64,000 bases of DNA. Origin: Streptomyces scabichelini. GTDB taxonomy: Bacteria; Actinomycetota; Actinomycetes; Streptomycetales; Streptomycetaceae. The notes under the pieces were generated by a model. That model saw only the letters and a program-made list of their open reading frames with translations, was not told the DNA's origin and made no database searches. The stretch lies in the NCBI RefSeq assembly GCF_011045015.1, contig NZ_JAAKZY010000002.1, forward strand, positions 1-64,000, written 5' to 3'. Of this stretch, positions 17,719 through 25,050 are shown one piece after another. The position numbers and the translations under genes are program-made. Position 1 is the first letter of the stretch. Every line of letters begins with the position of its first letter.

Positions 17719-19344
17719 TCAGCGCCGTTTGATCTTGGCCGGGTTGTAGATGTAGGGGAGGTACGAATCCAGCTCTACGCCGCCGATGTCGGCGTGGGTG
17801 ACGAAGTTCTGCGGGATACGGCACAACGGGACCCACAAGGCGTCGTCGGCGATGATCTCGGTGATCTGCAGGTAGACGTCGTTGGTCTTGGCCGCGGTGC
17901 CCTTGGTGATCGCCTCGTCCATGAGCGCGTCCACCTTGGGGTTGCCGTACTGGAACGCGTTGAGGGGCTTCGCGCCCGTACGCAGGAAGATCCGCAGCGC
18001 GGTGTCCAGGTGCAGCGCGTCACCGCCCATCGACCCCAGGAGCAGGTCAGGACGCTTGCCGGCCGGCTGGTTGCACAGGTCGAACCACTCCGCCGAGGGC
18101 ATCGCCCGGATGGTGATCTCCAGCCCGGTCGGGGCGAGTTGGGTCTGGACCAGCTCGGCCATCTGCTGAGCCGGTGCGCCGTTGGACGACACCCAGGCGA
18201 AGTCGACCTTCTTGTTCGACAACCTGGCGACCTTCTCGGTCAGCGGACCGAGGTCGACCTTCGGGTCGAAGGGTGCGAGCCCCTTGGGGAACATGTTCTC
18301 CGGCCAGAAGTTCTCCTGGACCGTGGTGAGCCCCTTGAAGGACGTCTCGACGGCCGTGGCGCGGTCGATGGCGGTCATCATCGCCTGTCGCAGGGACTTG
18401 TCCTTGAACATGCCCGCGCCAGGGTTCATGTAGAGCGACATCATCGAAGCGCCGAGGTTGGTGGAGACCGAGAACTTCTTGTTCTTCCGGTAGCTGAGTA
18501 CGTCGGCGATGGCGAACCCATGGGTGACCAGACTGAACGCACCCTGGTCCAACTGGAGCTTCTGGGTCGCGATCTCGGGGGTGATCTCGATCCGGATCGT
18601 CTCGAAGTACGGCTTCTCGCCCCAGTAGCCGTCGAACCTTTCCAGGACGTAGTGGCTTCCCGGCACGAACTCCTTCATGACGTAGGGGCCAGTGCCCGCG
18701 TCGTGGGTCTTGAGCCACGTCTGGGCCAGGTCGCCACCCACCGCGTTCTTGGTGACCGCCGTCGGGCTGGTCACCAGCATCTTCCACGGGCAGGCCGCGT
18801 AGTGGAGCCAGGCGTTGTTGGGCTCCTTGAGCTTGACCACGAGGGTGGTCGCATCCGTCGCCTCGGCCTTGGCGATCCCTGTCACCATGTAGGCAGGCCC
18901 CTGTTTGACCGCGGCCCGACGCTCGAAGCTCTTCACCCACGCCTCGGCGTCGGCGGGTGTCCCGTCGTGGAAGGTGACGTCCGGCTTCAGCTTGAAGGTG
19001 TAGGTCAGCTGGTCGTCGGACACCGTCCAGGAGTCCGCCAGCTGCGGGATTATCTCCGGAGTACCGGACTTGTAGGTGACGAGGCCGTCGTAGCACGCGT
19101 GCATGACCTGGACGCCCTCACCCTCGTACATGATGTCCGGGTCGGGGACCTGCATGTCCTGCAGGAACGGCATGCGCAGGGTGAGGTTGCCCGCGCCGTC
19201 CTCGGCGGCTCCCTCGCCGCACGCCTGGATCAGGCTCAGCAGGCTGACACTGCCGAGCGTGATGCCGGCCGCCTTGAGCAGGCCGCGACGGCTCAGCTGG
19301 GTGCGCGGTTCCGGTCTGTGCTGGGGTTCGGTCTTGGTGGGCAA
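17719..19344 (-). CDS. Tat-exported lipoprotein, family 5 extracellular solute-binding protein
   Basis: The 541-residue SBP_bac_5-type receptor captures the substrate outside the membrane for the ABC importer. It begins with a twin-arginine signal (SRRGLLKAAG) and the lipobox-like LIQAC, so it should be exported folded and lipid-anchored. Family features include GLVTYKSGTPEIIPQLADSW, YTFKLKPDVTFHDG and GTGPYVMKEFVPGSHY. The start is TTG at 19344, supported by AGGAGG 5-6 nt upstream. Tat export suggests early folding, sometimes seen with bound ligands. The substrate is unknown. It is the first gene of the operon with the fused ATPase. Confidence 0.9.
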   Translation of the reverse strand: MPTKTEPQHRPEPRTQLSRRGLLKAAGITLGSVSLLSLIQACGEGAAEDGAGNLTLRMPFLQDMQVPDPDIMYEGEGVQVMHACYDGLVTYKSGTPEIIPQLADSWTVSDDQLTYTFKLKPDVTFHDGTPADAEAWVKSFERRAAVKQGPAYMVTGIAKAEATDATTLVVKLKEPNNAWLHYAACPWKMLVTSPTAVTKNAVGGDLAQTWLKTHDAGTGPYVMKEFVPGSHYVLERFDGYWGEKPYFETIRIEITPEIATQKLQLDQGAFSLVTHGFAIADVLSYRKNKKFSVSTNLGASMMSLYMNPGAGMFKDKSLRQAMMTAIDRATAVETSFKGLTTVQENFWPENMFPKGLAPFDPKVDLGPLTEKVARLSNKKVDFAWVSSNGAPAQQMAELVQTQLAPTGLEITIRAMPSAEWFDLCNQPAGKRPDLLLGSMGGDALHLDTALRIFLRTGAKPLNAFQYGNPKVDALMDEAITKGTAAKTNDVYLQITEIIADDALWVPLCRIPQNFVTHADIGGVELDSYLPYIYNPAKIKRR

Positions 19345-19657
19345 GGACGCCTCCTACGGCGGGGTCTCACAGAGCCACTTGGACAGTGCGGTGACAGTGC
19401 GGTGAGGAAGGAAGGAGTCGAGGCGTTCGGCTCGTCTCCACGGTGTGCGATGACGATGGCTGCGCTGTGTGACACCGCAGCGTCGTCATCGTGGCTTTCC
19501 TATTGCGCCTGGTTCACCACACATAAGGTTTTTGTAACGGAGCCACCGATAGCCACGAGGGCGCTCGGAATCCCGGAATTGCCAAGGGCGCGGGCTTCGC
19601 GACGCGGGCACGGCACGCCGTCCGTGTCGGCGGGCGGCCACTGCGACCGAGAGGTAC
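19345..19657 (-). promoter_or_regulatory. Promoter region of the binding-protein operon
   Basis: The 313-bp gap holds no gene. It carries GGCGCAAT (19502-19509, minus strand, pointing to the binding-protein gene, 157 nt before its TTG). A 15-16 bp imperfect hairpin follows (19449-19464/19476-19490), which could terminate the upstream MFS transcript or act as an operator. ATGACG follows the motif within about 20 nt, as before the GntR and copy 3 genes. Confidence 0.45.
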
Positions 19658-20950
19658 TCAGGCCCCGGGAGAGGGGCGGAGGGCGGTCTCCGGGGCGGCC
19701 GACAGCAGGTCACGCAGGCGCAGCACGACCGTCAGCACCGCGGCCATCCCGATCAGGGACGACACCATGAGGGCGTTCCTGGTGCCGAGCAGCTCGGCAC
19801 TCGCTCCGATCACCACCATCCCGATCGGCATCGCGCCGATCGCGGTGCTGAGCACACCGAGGGCGACGCCGCGTTCGGTCTCGTGTGCGGACTCGATCGC
19901 GAGGAGACTCTGCATGGACGCGAACGCGGCCTGGCCCGTCCCGGCCACGAACAACGCGAGAAACGCGAGTTGGTACAGCGGCGCCATGGAGAAGCAGAAC
20001 AGGCCGAGCAGAGCAACCATCGAGCCGACCGCGAAGACCAGCCCCCGTCGAAGGAGGGGCCGGGTGCTCAGGACGACTCCGCAGAGGATCTGCCCGCCAC
20101 CCGCAGCGGCGCCCAGGGCGCCGGCGAGCACGGCGTCGGCGGAGAACTCATCGGCCACGAGAGGTACCAGCGGGATGTAGCCGAACATAAACAGGTTCAT
20201 CGCCACGGTCACCCCCAGAGTGGCCATCAGGCGCCTGCTGCGCCGGGCGAGCCTGACGCTGGCGACGGCCTGCGCGGCGATCGACACACGCGCTTCGGGA
20301 TCGCGCGGGGTGGCGTAGCGAGGACTGGGGACCAGCCGGAGCAAGGCCGCCGAGATGCAGAGCAGTATGCCCATCCCGGCGAATCCCGCCCCCATGCCGA
20401 CGTGCTCGATGAGCGCACCACCGGCGAGCGTGCCGAACATGGCCGACCCCGCCTGTGCGGTGGACTCGATCGTCATCGCCTGCCCGGCGAAACGCGGACC
20501 GACAGTCTCGTAGATGAGAGGGCGCTGCGCGGTCATGTTCACCAACCCGCCGATGCCCAGCGCGAACATGAAGGGGAGGGTCATCCAGATCTCGACCCGT
20601 CCTGACTGGACGAGTCCGAACATCGCGAACTGGATCGGGATCAGCGCCAGTTGGACGCGACGGACGAGCTTGCGCCGGTCCAGCCGGTCGCTGATCACCC
20701 CGGCCACGAAGCCACCGACGAGCATCGGGAGGAAGACGAGTGCGCCGACGACCTGGTTGAGGATGGGCGAACCGGAAAGCTGGGCCAGCAGGTAGCTCGT
20801 GGTGAACAGGCCGCCCCACCGCGTGGTGTGCCAGACGAAGGAACTCACGCAGAGGTAGCGGTAGCCGGGGACCCGGAACAGCGCCCGCAACGAGTACGAC
20901 GGCACGGCGTCGGCCGGGCGTGGGGTGGATCGTGCTTCGTCGGTGGTCAC
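19658..20950 (-). CDS. MFS transporter (second)
   Basis: The 430-residue protein has about 12 membrane segments. It has the MFS loop GVISDRLDRRKLVRR between helices 2 and 3 and a second-half equivalent. The GTG start at 20950 overlaps the stop of the upstream MFS gene (GTGA) and has GGAGG 4 nt upstream; the longer frame to 21076 is rejected. The protein resembles the DHA/MFS_3-type drug efflux group (about 400-430 residues). Co-transcription with monooxygenase 4 suggests transport of a pathway compound. Confidence 0.82.
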   Translation of the reverse strand: MTTDEARSTPRPADAVPSYSLRALFRVPGYRYLCVSSFVWHTTRWGGLFTTSYLLAQLSGSPILNQVVGALVFLPMLVGGFVAGVISDRLDRRKLVRRVQLALIPIQFAMFGLVQSGRVEIWMTLPFMFALGIGGLVNMTAQRPLIYETVGPRFAGQAMTIESTAQAGSAMFGTLAGGALIEHVGMGAGFAGMGILLCISAALLRLVPSPRYATPRDPEARVSIAAQAVASVRLARRSRRLMATLGVTVAMNLFMFGYIPLVPLVADEFSADAVLAGALGAAAGGGQILCGVVLSTRPLLRRGLVFAVGSMVALLGLFCFSMAPLYQLAFLALFVAGTGQAAFASMQSLLAIESAHETERGVALGVLSTAIGAMPIGMVVIGASAELLGTRNALMVSSLIGMAAVLTVVLRLRDLLSAAPETALRPSPGA

Positions 20951-22233
20951 CCGGCCTCCACCACTGACTTCTCCCGTCGCCGCTGACCGGACACCCCGAG
21001 GAGGAGCAGCACGCTCAGGCCCGCGGAGCCCAGGGCGAGGGCGGCGAACCCGACCCAGCTGAGCAGGAACCCGCACAGGACCCCGGCGATTCCACCGGAG
21101 ACGGCTATGACGAAGTCCGCCGTGCCCTGGACCGGCACCCGGTCACCGGAGGTGACGGTGTCCACCAGAAGCGTCGAGGCGCCGATGAAGACGAGCGCCC
21201 AGCCGAGCCCCACCGTGAACATCGAGACGAACATCAAGGGGACGCTGTTCGCCACCGTCCCGGTGCAGCCGGCAAGGACGAGTACGAGCGCACCGCTCCG
21301 CATCGCCACGAACCGCCCAAACCTGTCCGCGACGCGACCGACGAGCGGGCTGAAGGCGAACATGCCGGCCATGTGGGCCGAGACCACGAAGGGGATGACC
21401 GCCTCGTGGTGGTGCGTCTTCATCTCGATCGGTGACATGGCCATCACGCCGACCATCACGGCTTGGGCGACAACCATGGAGAGCAGAGCCAGCCGGGCCG
21501 CGGAGGCCGTGGCGATCAACCGCAGTGAGTCGCCGACGCGGACCGACCGGACGGCGACGGTCTGCCCGTGCGCCGCGTCGTTGCCCTCCGCCCAGACCGC
21601 CAAGGGATCGGGGCGTAGCCGTACCCCCACGTTGACCATTGCGCAGAGGAAGAAGAACGAGCTCAGGAGCCAGGGACCGGCGTACTTCTCCAGCCCGAAC
21701 ACCGACTGCCCGAGTGCTTCGGCCGGTCCGACGAGAGTAGGGCCGAAGATCGCTCCGAAGGTGGCCGCGAACAGGATCCGGCCCATCGCCCGGCTCCGCT
21801 CGTCCGGCTCTGCCAGGTCGGTCGCCGCGTACCGGGCGAGCAGGTTGGTGGCGGAGCCGGCGCCGTACAGCAGGAGACCGCCCAGGAAGACCGCGAGCGA
21901 CGAGATCTGCACGCCCGCACACGCCACAAGACCTCCCAGGGCGGCGAGTCCGTAGCCCAGCTGCATGCCGACCCGTCGTCCGCGTCGCGCCATGACCCGG
22001 GCGAGCACCTGCGCCATGGCGCCCGAGCCCGCGGTGACGGCCGCGGTCGACAGACCCACCCACGGTGTGGCGACACCGACGATGCCCTCGACCACGAAGC
22101 CGCCGATCGTGACGGCCGCGCCGAGCGCACCGGCACCCACCACCTGTCCCAGGGTGAGCACGCGCAAGCTCCTCCGCTGGATTCGCGCGCGCTCGACCGG
22201 AGACCGGGGCACCCCACAGGACGGTGAGGTCAC
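20947..22233 (-). CDS. MFS transporter (third)
   Basis: The 428-residue, 12-helix MFS protein begins MTSPSCGVPRSPVERARIQR and has ARVMARRGRRVGMQLGY and VGRVADRFGRFVAMRSG, the duplicated loops after helices 2 and 8. Its GTG start (22233) follows the monooxygenase 4 stop by one base, and its own stop overlaps the next MFS start, so the three genes are tightly coupled. Two different carriers in a row may indicate separate import and export or a two-subunit arrangement. The substrate is unknown. Confidence 0.82.
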   Translation of the reverse strand: MTSPSCGVPRSPVERARIQRRSLRVLTLGQVVGAGALGAAVTIGGFVVEGIVGVATPWVGLSTAAVTAGSGAMAQVLARVMARRGRRVGMQLGYGLAALGGLVACAGVQISSLAVFLGGLLLYGAGSATNLLARYAATDLAEPDERSRAMGRILFAATFGAIFGPTLVGPAEALGQSVFGLEKYAGPWLLSSFFFLCAMVNVGVRLRPDPLAVWAEGNDAAHGQTVAVRSVRVGDSLRLIATASAARLALLSMVVAQAVMVGVMAMSPIEMKTHHHEAVIPFVVSAHMAGMFAFSPLVGRVADRFGRFVAMRSGALVLVLAGCTGTVANSVPLMFVSMFTVGLGWALVFIGASTLLVDTVTSGDRVPVQGTADFVIAVSGGIAGVLCGFLLSWVGFAALALGSAGLSVLLLLGVSGQRRREKSVVEAG

Positions 22234-22234
22234 C

Positions 22235-23560
22235 TCAGAACTCGAGCAGGTTGTCGCGGAACATCTCGTACGAGTACGAGGTCCGCGTCAGCCCGCGTTT
22301 TTGCAGCTCGGGTACGAGGCCGTCGCAGACCTCGCTGATGGAGCGCCGTGTGAGGACGTCCTGGGTGAGCAGGAAACCGTCGCCGCCCACCGTGGCCATG
22401 ACGTCACCCATCTGGTCGGCGACCTCGGACGGCGTACCCAACAGCTCGACGCGCTGCCCGGCGCTGGTGGACGACTGCATCGCGACCTCGCGGAGCGTGC
22501 GTTCCCTGTTCTGCGCGACGAACTGCTGCAGCGAGCTCTGGTGGCCGTTGGTCACCAACTCGGACGCCAGATCCTTGATCGGGGTGTCCAGATCGAACAC
22601 GGAGAAGTCGATGTCCGTCGCGTAGCCCATCCCGGCGAGGCGCGTCACCGGGTTGGCCGCCGCCTCCTCCTTGGCCTGCTGCCGACGGTCCACGGCCGCC
22701 TGATGGGTCTCACCGATGACCGGCGACACCAGGAACAGCACCTTCACGGAGTCCGGGTCGCGACCGTGCGCCTCGGCACGGGCCCGGACGTCGTCGCGGT
22801 ACTCCTTCATCTGCTCGACCGTGCTCGCCGAGGCGATGATCGAGTCGGCGTACTTGGAGGCGAAGGCACGGCCCTTGGGCGATCCGCCCGCCTGGACGAT
22901 GACCGACCTGCCCTGCGGGGAGCGAGCCGAGTTGATGGGGCCCCGCGACTTGTAGAACTTCCCCTGGAAATCGACCGGGTGGACCTTGGCCGGGTCGGCG
23001 AAGATCCCGTCCTGGTCGACCACCATGGAACCCGGCTCCCAGGACTCCCAGAGCTTGACGACCAGCTCGGCGAACTCCTCGGCCATGTCGTAGCGGACGT
23101 CGTGATCCGGCTGGGCGTCGTGGCCGTAGTTCTGTGCCGCACGGTCCGAGCTCGCGGTGACCATGTTCCAGCCGGCCCGGCCCCGTGAGACGTGGTCCAT
23201 CGTCGAGACGAGCCGTGCCAGCAGGTACGGGGGGTACTCCGTGATCGCCAGCGTGGTGACGATCCCCAGGCGCGCGGTGTTCTGGGTGAGGATCGAGGCC
23301 AGGACCGCCGGGTCGAACTTGGGGACCGCGTACGCGTTCTCCAGATAGAAGTCGTGCTTGCCCTGCCAGGCGTCGGGCACGAACGACGAGTCCTCGAGGA
23401 TGAAGTAGTCGAAGCAGGCGCGCTCCAAGGAACGCGCCATGTCGACGTAGAAGTCCGGGAGCATTCCCTCGGACTTGTGGGTGCCGATCCACTGGTCCCG
23501 CCACCCGTGCACGCGGTAGCCGTTCATGAACCAACCCAGGTGGAACTTCTTGGCTTGCAA
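22235..23560 (-). CDS. NtaA/SnaA/DszA-family FMN-dependent monooxygenase, copy 4 (divergent)
   Basis: The 441-residue protein shares the family framework with copies 1-3 (KKFHLGWFMNG, ACFDYFILEDSS, YPPYLLARLVSTMDHVSRGR, GWNMVTASSDRAAQNYG, GKFYKSRGPIN). It is clearly distinct, with an extended N-terminal loop (YRVHGWRDQWIGTHKSEG), so it may act on a different intermediate. The start is TTG 23560 with GGGAGG 5 nt upstream. It heads an operon with two MFS genes and is divergent from the flavin reductase genes, which should supply its FMNH2. Confidence 0.88.
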   Translation of the reverse strand: MQAKKFHLGWFMNGYRVHGWRDQWIGTHKSEGMLPDFYVDMARSLERACFDYFILEDSSFVPDAWQGKHDFYLENAYAVPKFDPAVLASILTQNTARLGIVTTLAITEYPPYLLARLVSTMDHVSRGRAGWNMVTASSDRAAQNYGHDAQPDHDVRYDMAEEFAELVVKLWESWEPGSMVVDQDGIFADPAKVHPVDFQGKFYKSRGPINSARSPQGRSVIVQAGGSPKGRAFASKYADSIIASASTVEQMKEYRDDVRARAEAHGRDPDSVKVLFLVSPVIGETHQAAVDRRQQAKEEAAANPVTRLAGMGYATDIDFSVFDLDTPIKDLASELVTNGHQSSLQQFVAQNRERTLREVAMQSSTSAGQRVELLGTPSEVADQMGDVMATVGGDGFLLTQDVLTRRSISEVCDGLVPELQKRGLTRTSYSYEMFRDNLLEF

Positions 23561-23670
23561 CCCGGCCTCCCGCTCACTCCATGCGACGACGGCGTCAGGT
23601 ACTGCCGCCGACCTTGCTGCTGGAAGCTAGCCAGGCAGCGTGACACCGGCAGACCGCGACCGTTCCGCGG

Positions 23671-23721
23671 CCATTGCGCCGTCCAGGCAGTCCTGCCGAC
23701 GAGGTGGCAGCGGCGCAATGG
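23671..23721. promoter_or_regulatory. Paired GGCGCAAT sites in the divergent promoter
   Basis: An 11-bp perfect inverted pair, CCATTGCGCCG (23671-23681) and CGGCGCAATGG (23711-23721), is separated by 29 bp. It lies between monooxygenase 4 (leftward) and the FMN reductase gene (rightward). Each arm is the cluster motif GGCGCAAT, and each points at the gene on its own side (112 and 88 nt before the starts). It is the best candidate regulatory site of the locus. Confidence 0.6.
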
Positions 23722-23807
23722 AAGGTTTACTGCGCACACCTGACCGGGAAATCCGCCGCTCCTTCACTGACGGGGTCAGCATTCGTCTGCTGCTTTGGAG
23801 GACTCAT

Positions 23808-24296
23808 ATGACGGTCGTCGTCGTCGGTAACCCCAAGCCGATGTCGCGTACCCGAGCTGCCGCAGAGCTGATCGCTCGCGAGCTCAGCGGGAGCGCGCCG
23901 TCCGCAGTTGTCGACGTGGTGGATCTCGGCGCCGGGCTGCTCGGATGGGGTGACCCCAAGGTGGCCGAGGCCAAGGCCACGGTGCTGGGTGCGGACTCAC
24001 TCGTGGTGGCCTCCCCGACGTTCAAGGCCACGTACACGGGTCTCCTCAAGCTGTTTCTCGACCAGTTCGGGCAAGGTGAGCTCGGCGGGATCCCGACGTT
24101 CCCCGTCATGCTCGGGGCCGGACTTCAGCACGCTCTCGCGCCTGAACTGACCCTGCGTCCGGTACTCGTCGAGATCGGAGCCAGCTGTCCCGCGCCGAGC
24201 CTGTACCTGATCGACTCGCAGTACGCGACCTCGCCGGACCTGGCCGGCTGGCTCGAGTCGGCCAGGAAGTACGTCCCGGCGGCGGTGACGCCGTGA
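23808..24296 (+). CDS. NAD(P)H-dependent FMN reductase (SsuE-like flavodoxin fold)
   Basis: The 162-residue flavodoxin-like protein starts MTVVVVGNPKPMSRTRAAA, the phosphate-binding loop typical of SsuE/NAD(P)H:FMN reductases. It continues with ADSLVVASPTFKATYTGLLKLFLD, the second FMN/NADPH contact region, and FPVMLGAGLQHALAPE. It should reduce FMN for the luciferase-like monooxygenases. ATG 23808 has GGAGG 7 nt upstream; the longer frame from 23640 runs through the promoter and is rejected. The stop overlaps the start of the next reductase gene. Confidence 0.88.
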   Translation: MTVVVVGNPKPMSRTRAAAELIARELSGSAPSAVVDVVDLGAGLLGWGDPKVAEAKATVLGADSLVVASPTFKATYTGLLKLFLDQFGQGELGGIPTFPVMLGAGLQHALAPELTLRPVLVEIGASCPAPSLYLIDSQYATSPDLAGWLESARKYVPAAVTP

Positions 24297-24793
24297 TCCG
24301 GGCATCCGACAGACGTTTCGACGACGTGTTGCTCCGGCAGGCGTTCGGCTGCTTCCCCAGTGGTGTGACCGCCTTCTGCGGGATGGTGGACGGCGCCCCG
24401 GAGGGCATGGCCGCCAGCTCGTTCACCTCCGTCTCGCTGGATCCGGCACTGGTGTCCGTCTGCGTGGCGAACACGTCCTCGACCTGGCCGCGGCTGGCCG
24501 AGGCAAGTCGCCTGGGACTGAGTGTGCTGGCCGGCGAGCACCGCTCGGTGGCGCGTTCGCTCGCATCGAAGAGCGGTCAGCGTTTCGCCGACGTCGACTG
24601 GGTCGCCACCGAGACCGGGGCCGTTTTCGTGCACGGCGCCACGCTGTGGCTGGAGTGCTCCATCTATGAGGTCGTAGAGGCAGGCGATCACGCGATCGTG
24701 CTGCTGAAGATCGAGGCGCTCGACATGTACCCCGATGTTCCTCCGATGGTCTTCCACCGCAGTGGTTTCCACGGGCTCGCATCGACTGCATGA
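24293..24793 (+). CDS. Flavin reductase, HpaC/FRED-type domain
   Basis: The 166-residue protein is a single FMN-binding split-barrel flavin reductase (LRQAFGCFPSGVTAFCG, then GMAASSFTSVSLDPALVSVCVANTSSTWP and VFHRSGFHGL). Such enzymes reduce free FMN or FAD with NAD(P)H for two-component monooxygenases. The GTG start overlaps the preceding TGA (GTGA). Encoding two unrelated flavin reductases in one operon is uncommon; one may serve FMN reduction for the oxygenases and the other may act on a flavin-like substrate. Confidence 0.88.
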   Translation: MIRASDRRFDDVLLRQAFGCFPSGVTAFCGMVDGAPEGMAASSFTSVSLDPALVSVCVANTSSTWPRLAEASRLGLSVLAGEHRSVARSLASKSGQRFADVDWVATETGAVFVHGATLWLECSIYEVVEAGDHAIVLLKIEALDMYPDVPPMVFHRSGFHGLASTA

Positions 24794-24837
24794 CAACTGC
24801 ATGACACACGAGCTCGCATCGAGCGCATGAAAGCGGG

Positions 24838-24867
24838 GCCGCCGATTCGAACGCTCGGGTCGGCGGC
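24838..24867. terminator. Hairpin after the flavin reductase operon
   Basis: Arms 24838-24845 and 24860-24867 (GCCGCCGA/TCGGCGGC) are followed by TCTTCATTT. It lies 45 bp after the reductase stop. The remaining stretch to the next start at 25051 shows no gene. Confidence 0.5.
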
Positions 24868-25050
24868 TCTTCATTTCCCCGGATCAATTCCCCGGATCAT
24901 TTCCCCGGAACGGATGCCTGGGCCGCTGAGCCGGTCGCACATCCGGAGCGGGCGGGGCACGCTGGAATCAGCCACTCGCGCTGCACGGGCCCGCTCGGTG
25001 CGGGGACGAGCCCATACGCCGGTGCACGGAAACAGAACGAGGTGACACGG

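Noticed and set aside
2584..24793. Direct assignment of the locus as a riboflavin-catabolic rca cluster
   Set aside because: Riboflavin kinase, flavin reductase and NtaA-like enzymes fit, but no ribokinase is seen and family membership does not set the substrate. Kept only as a hypothesis.
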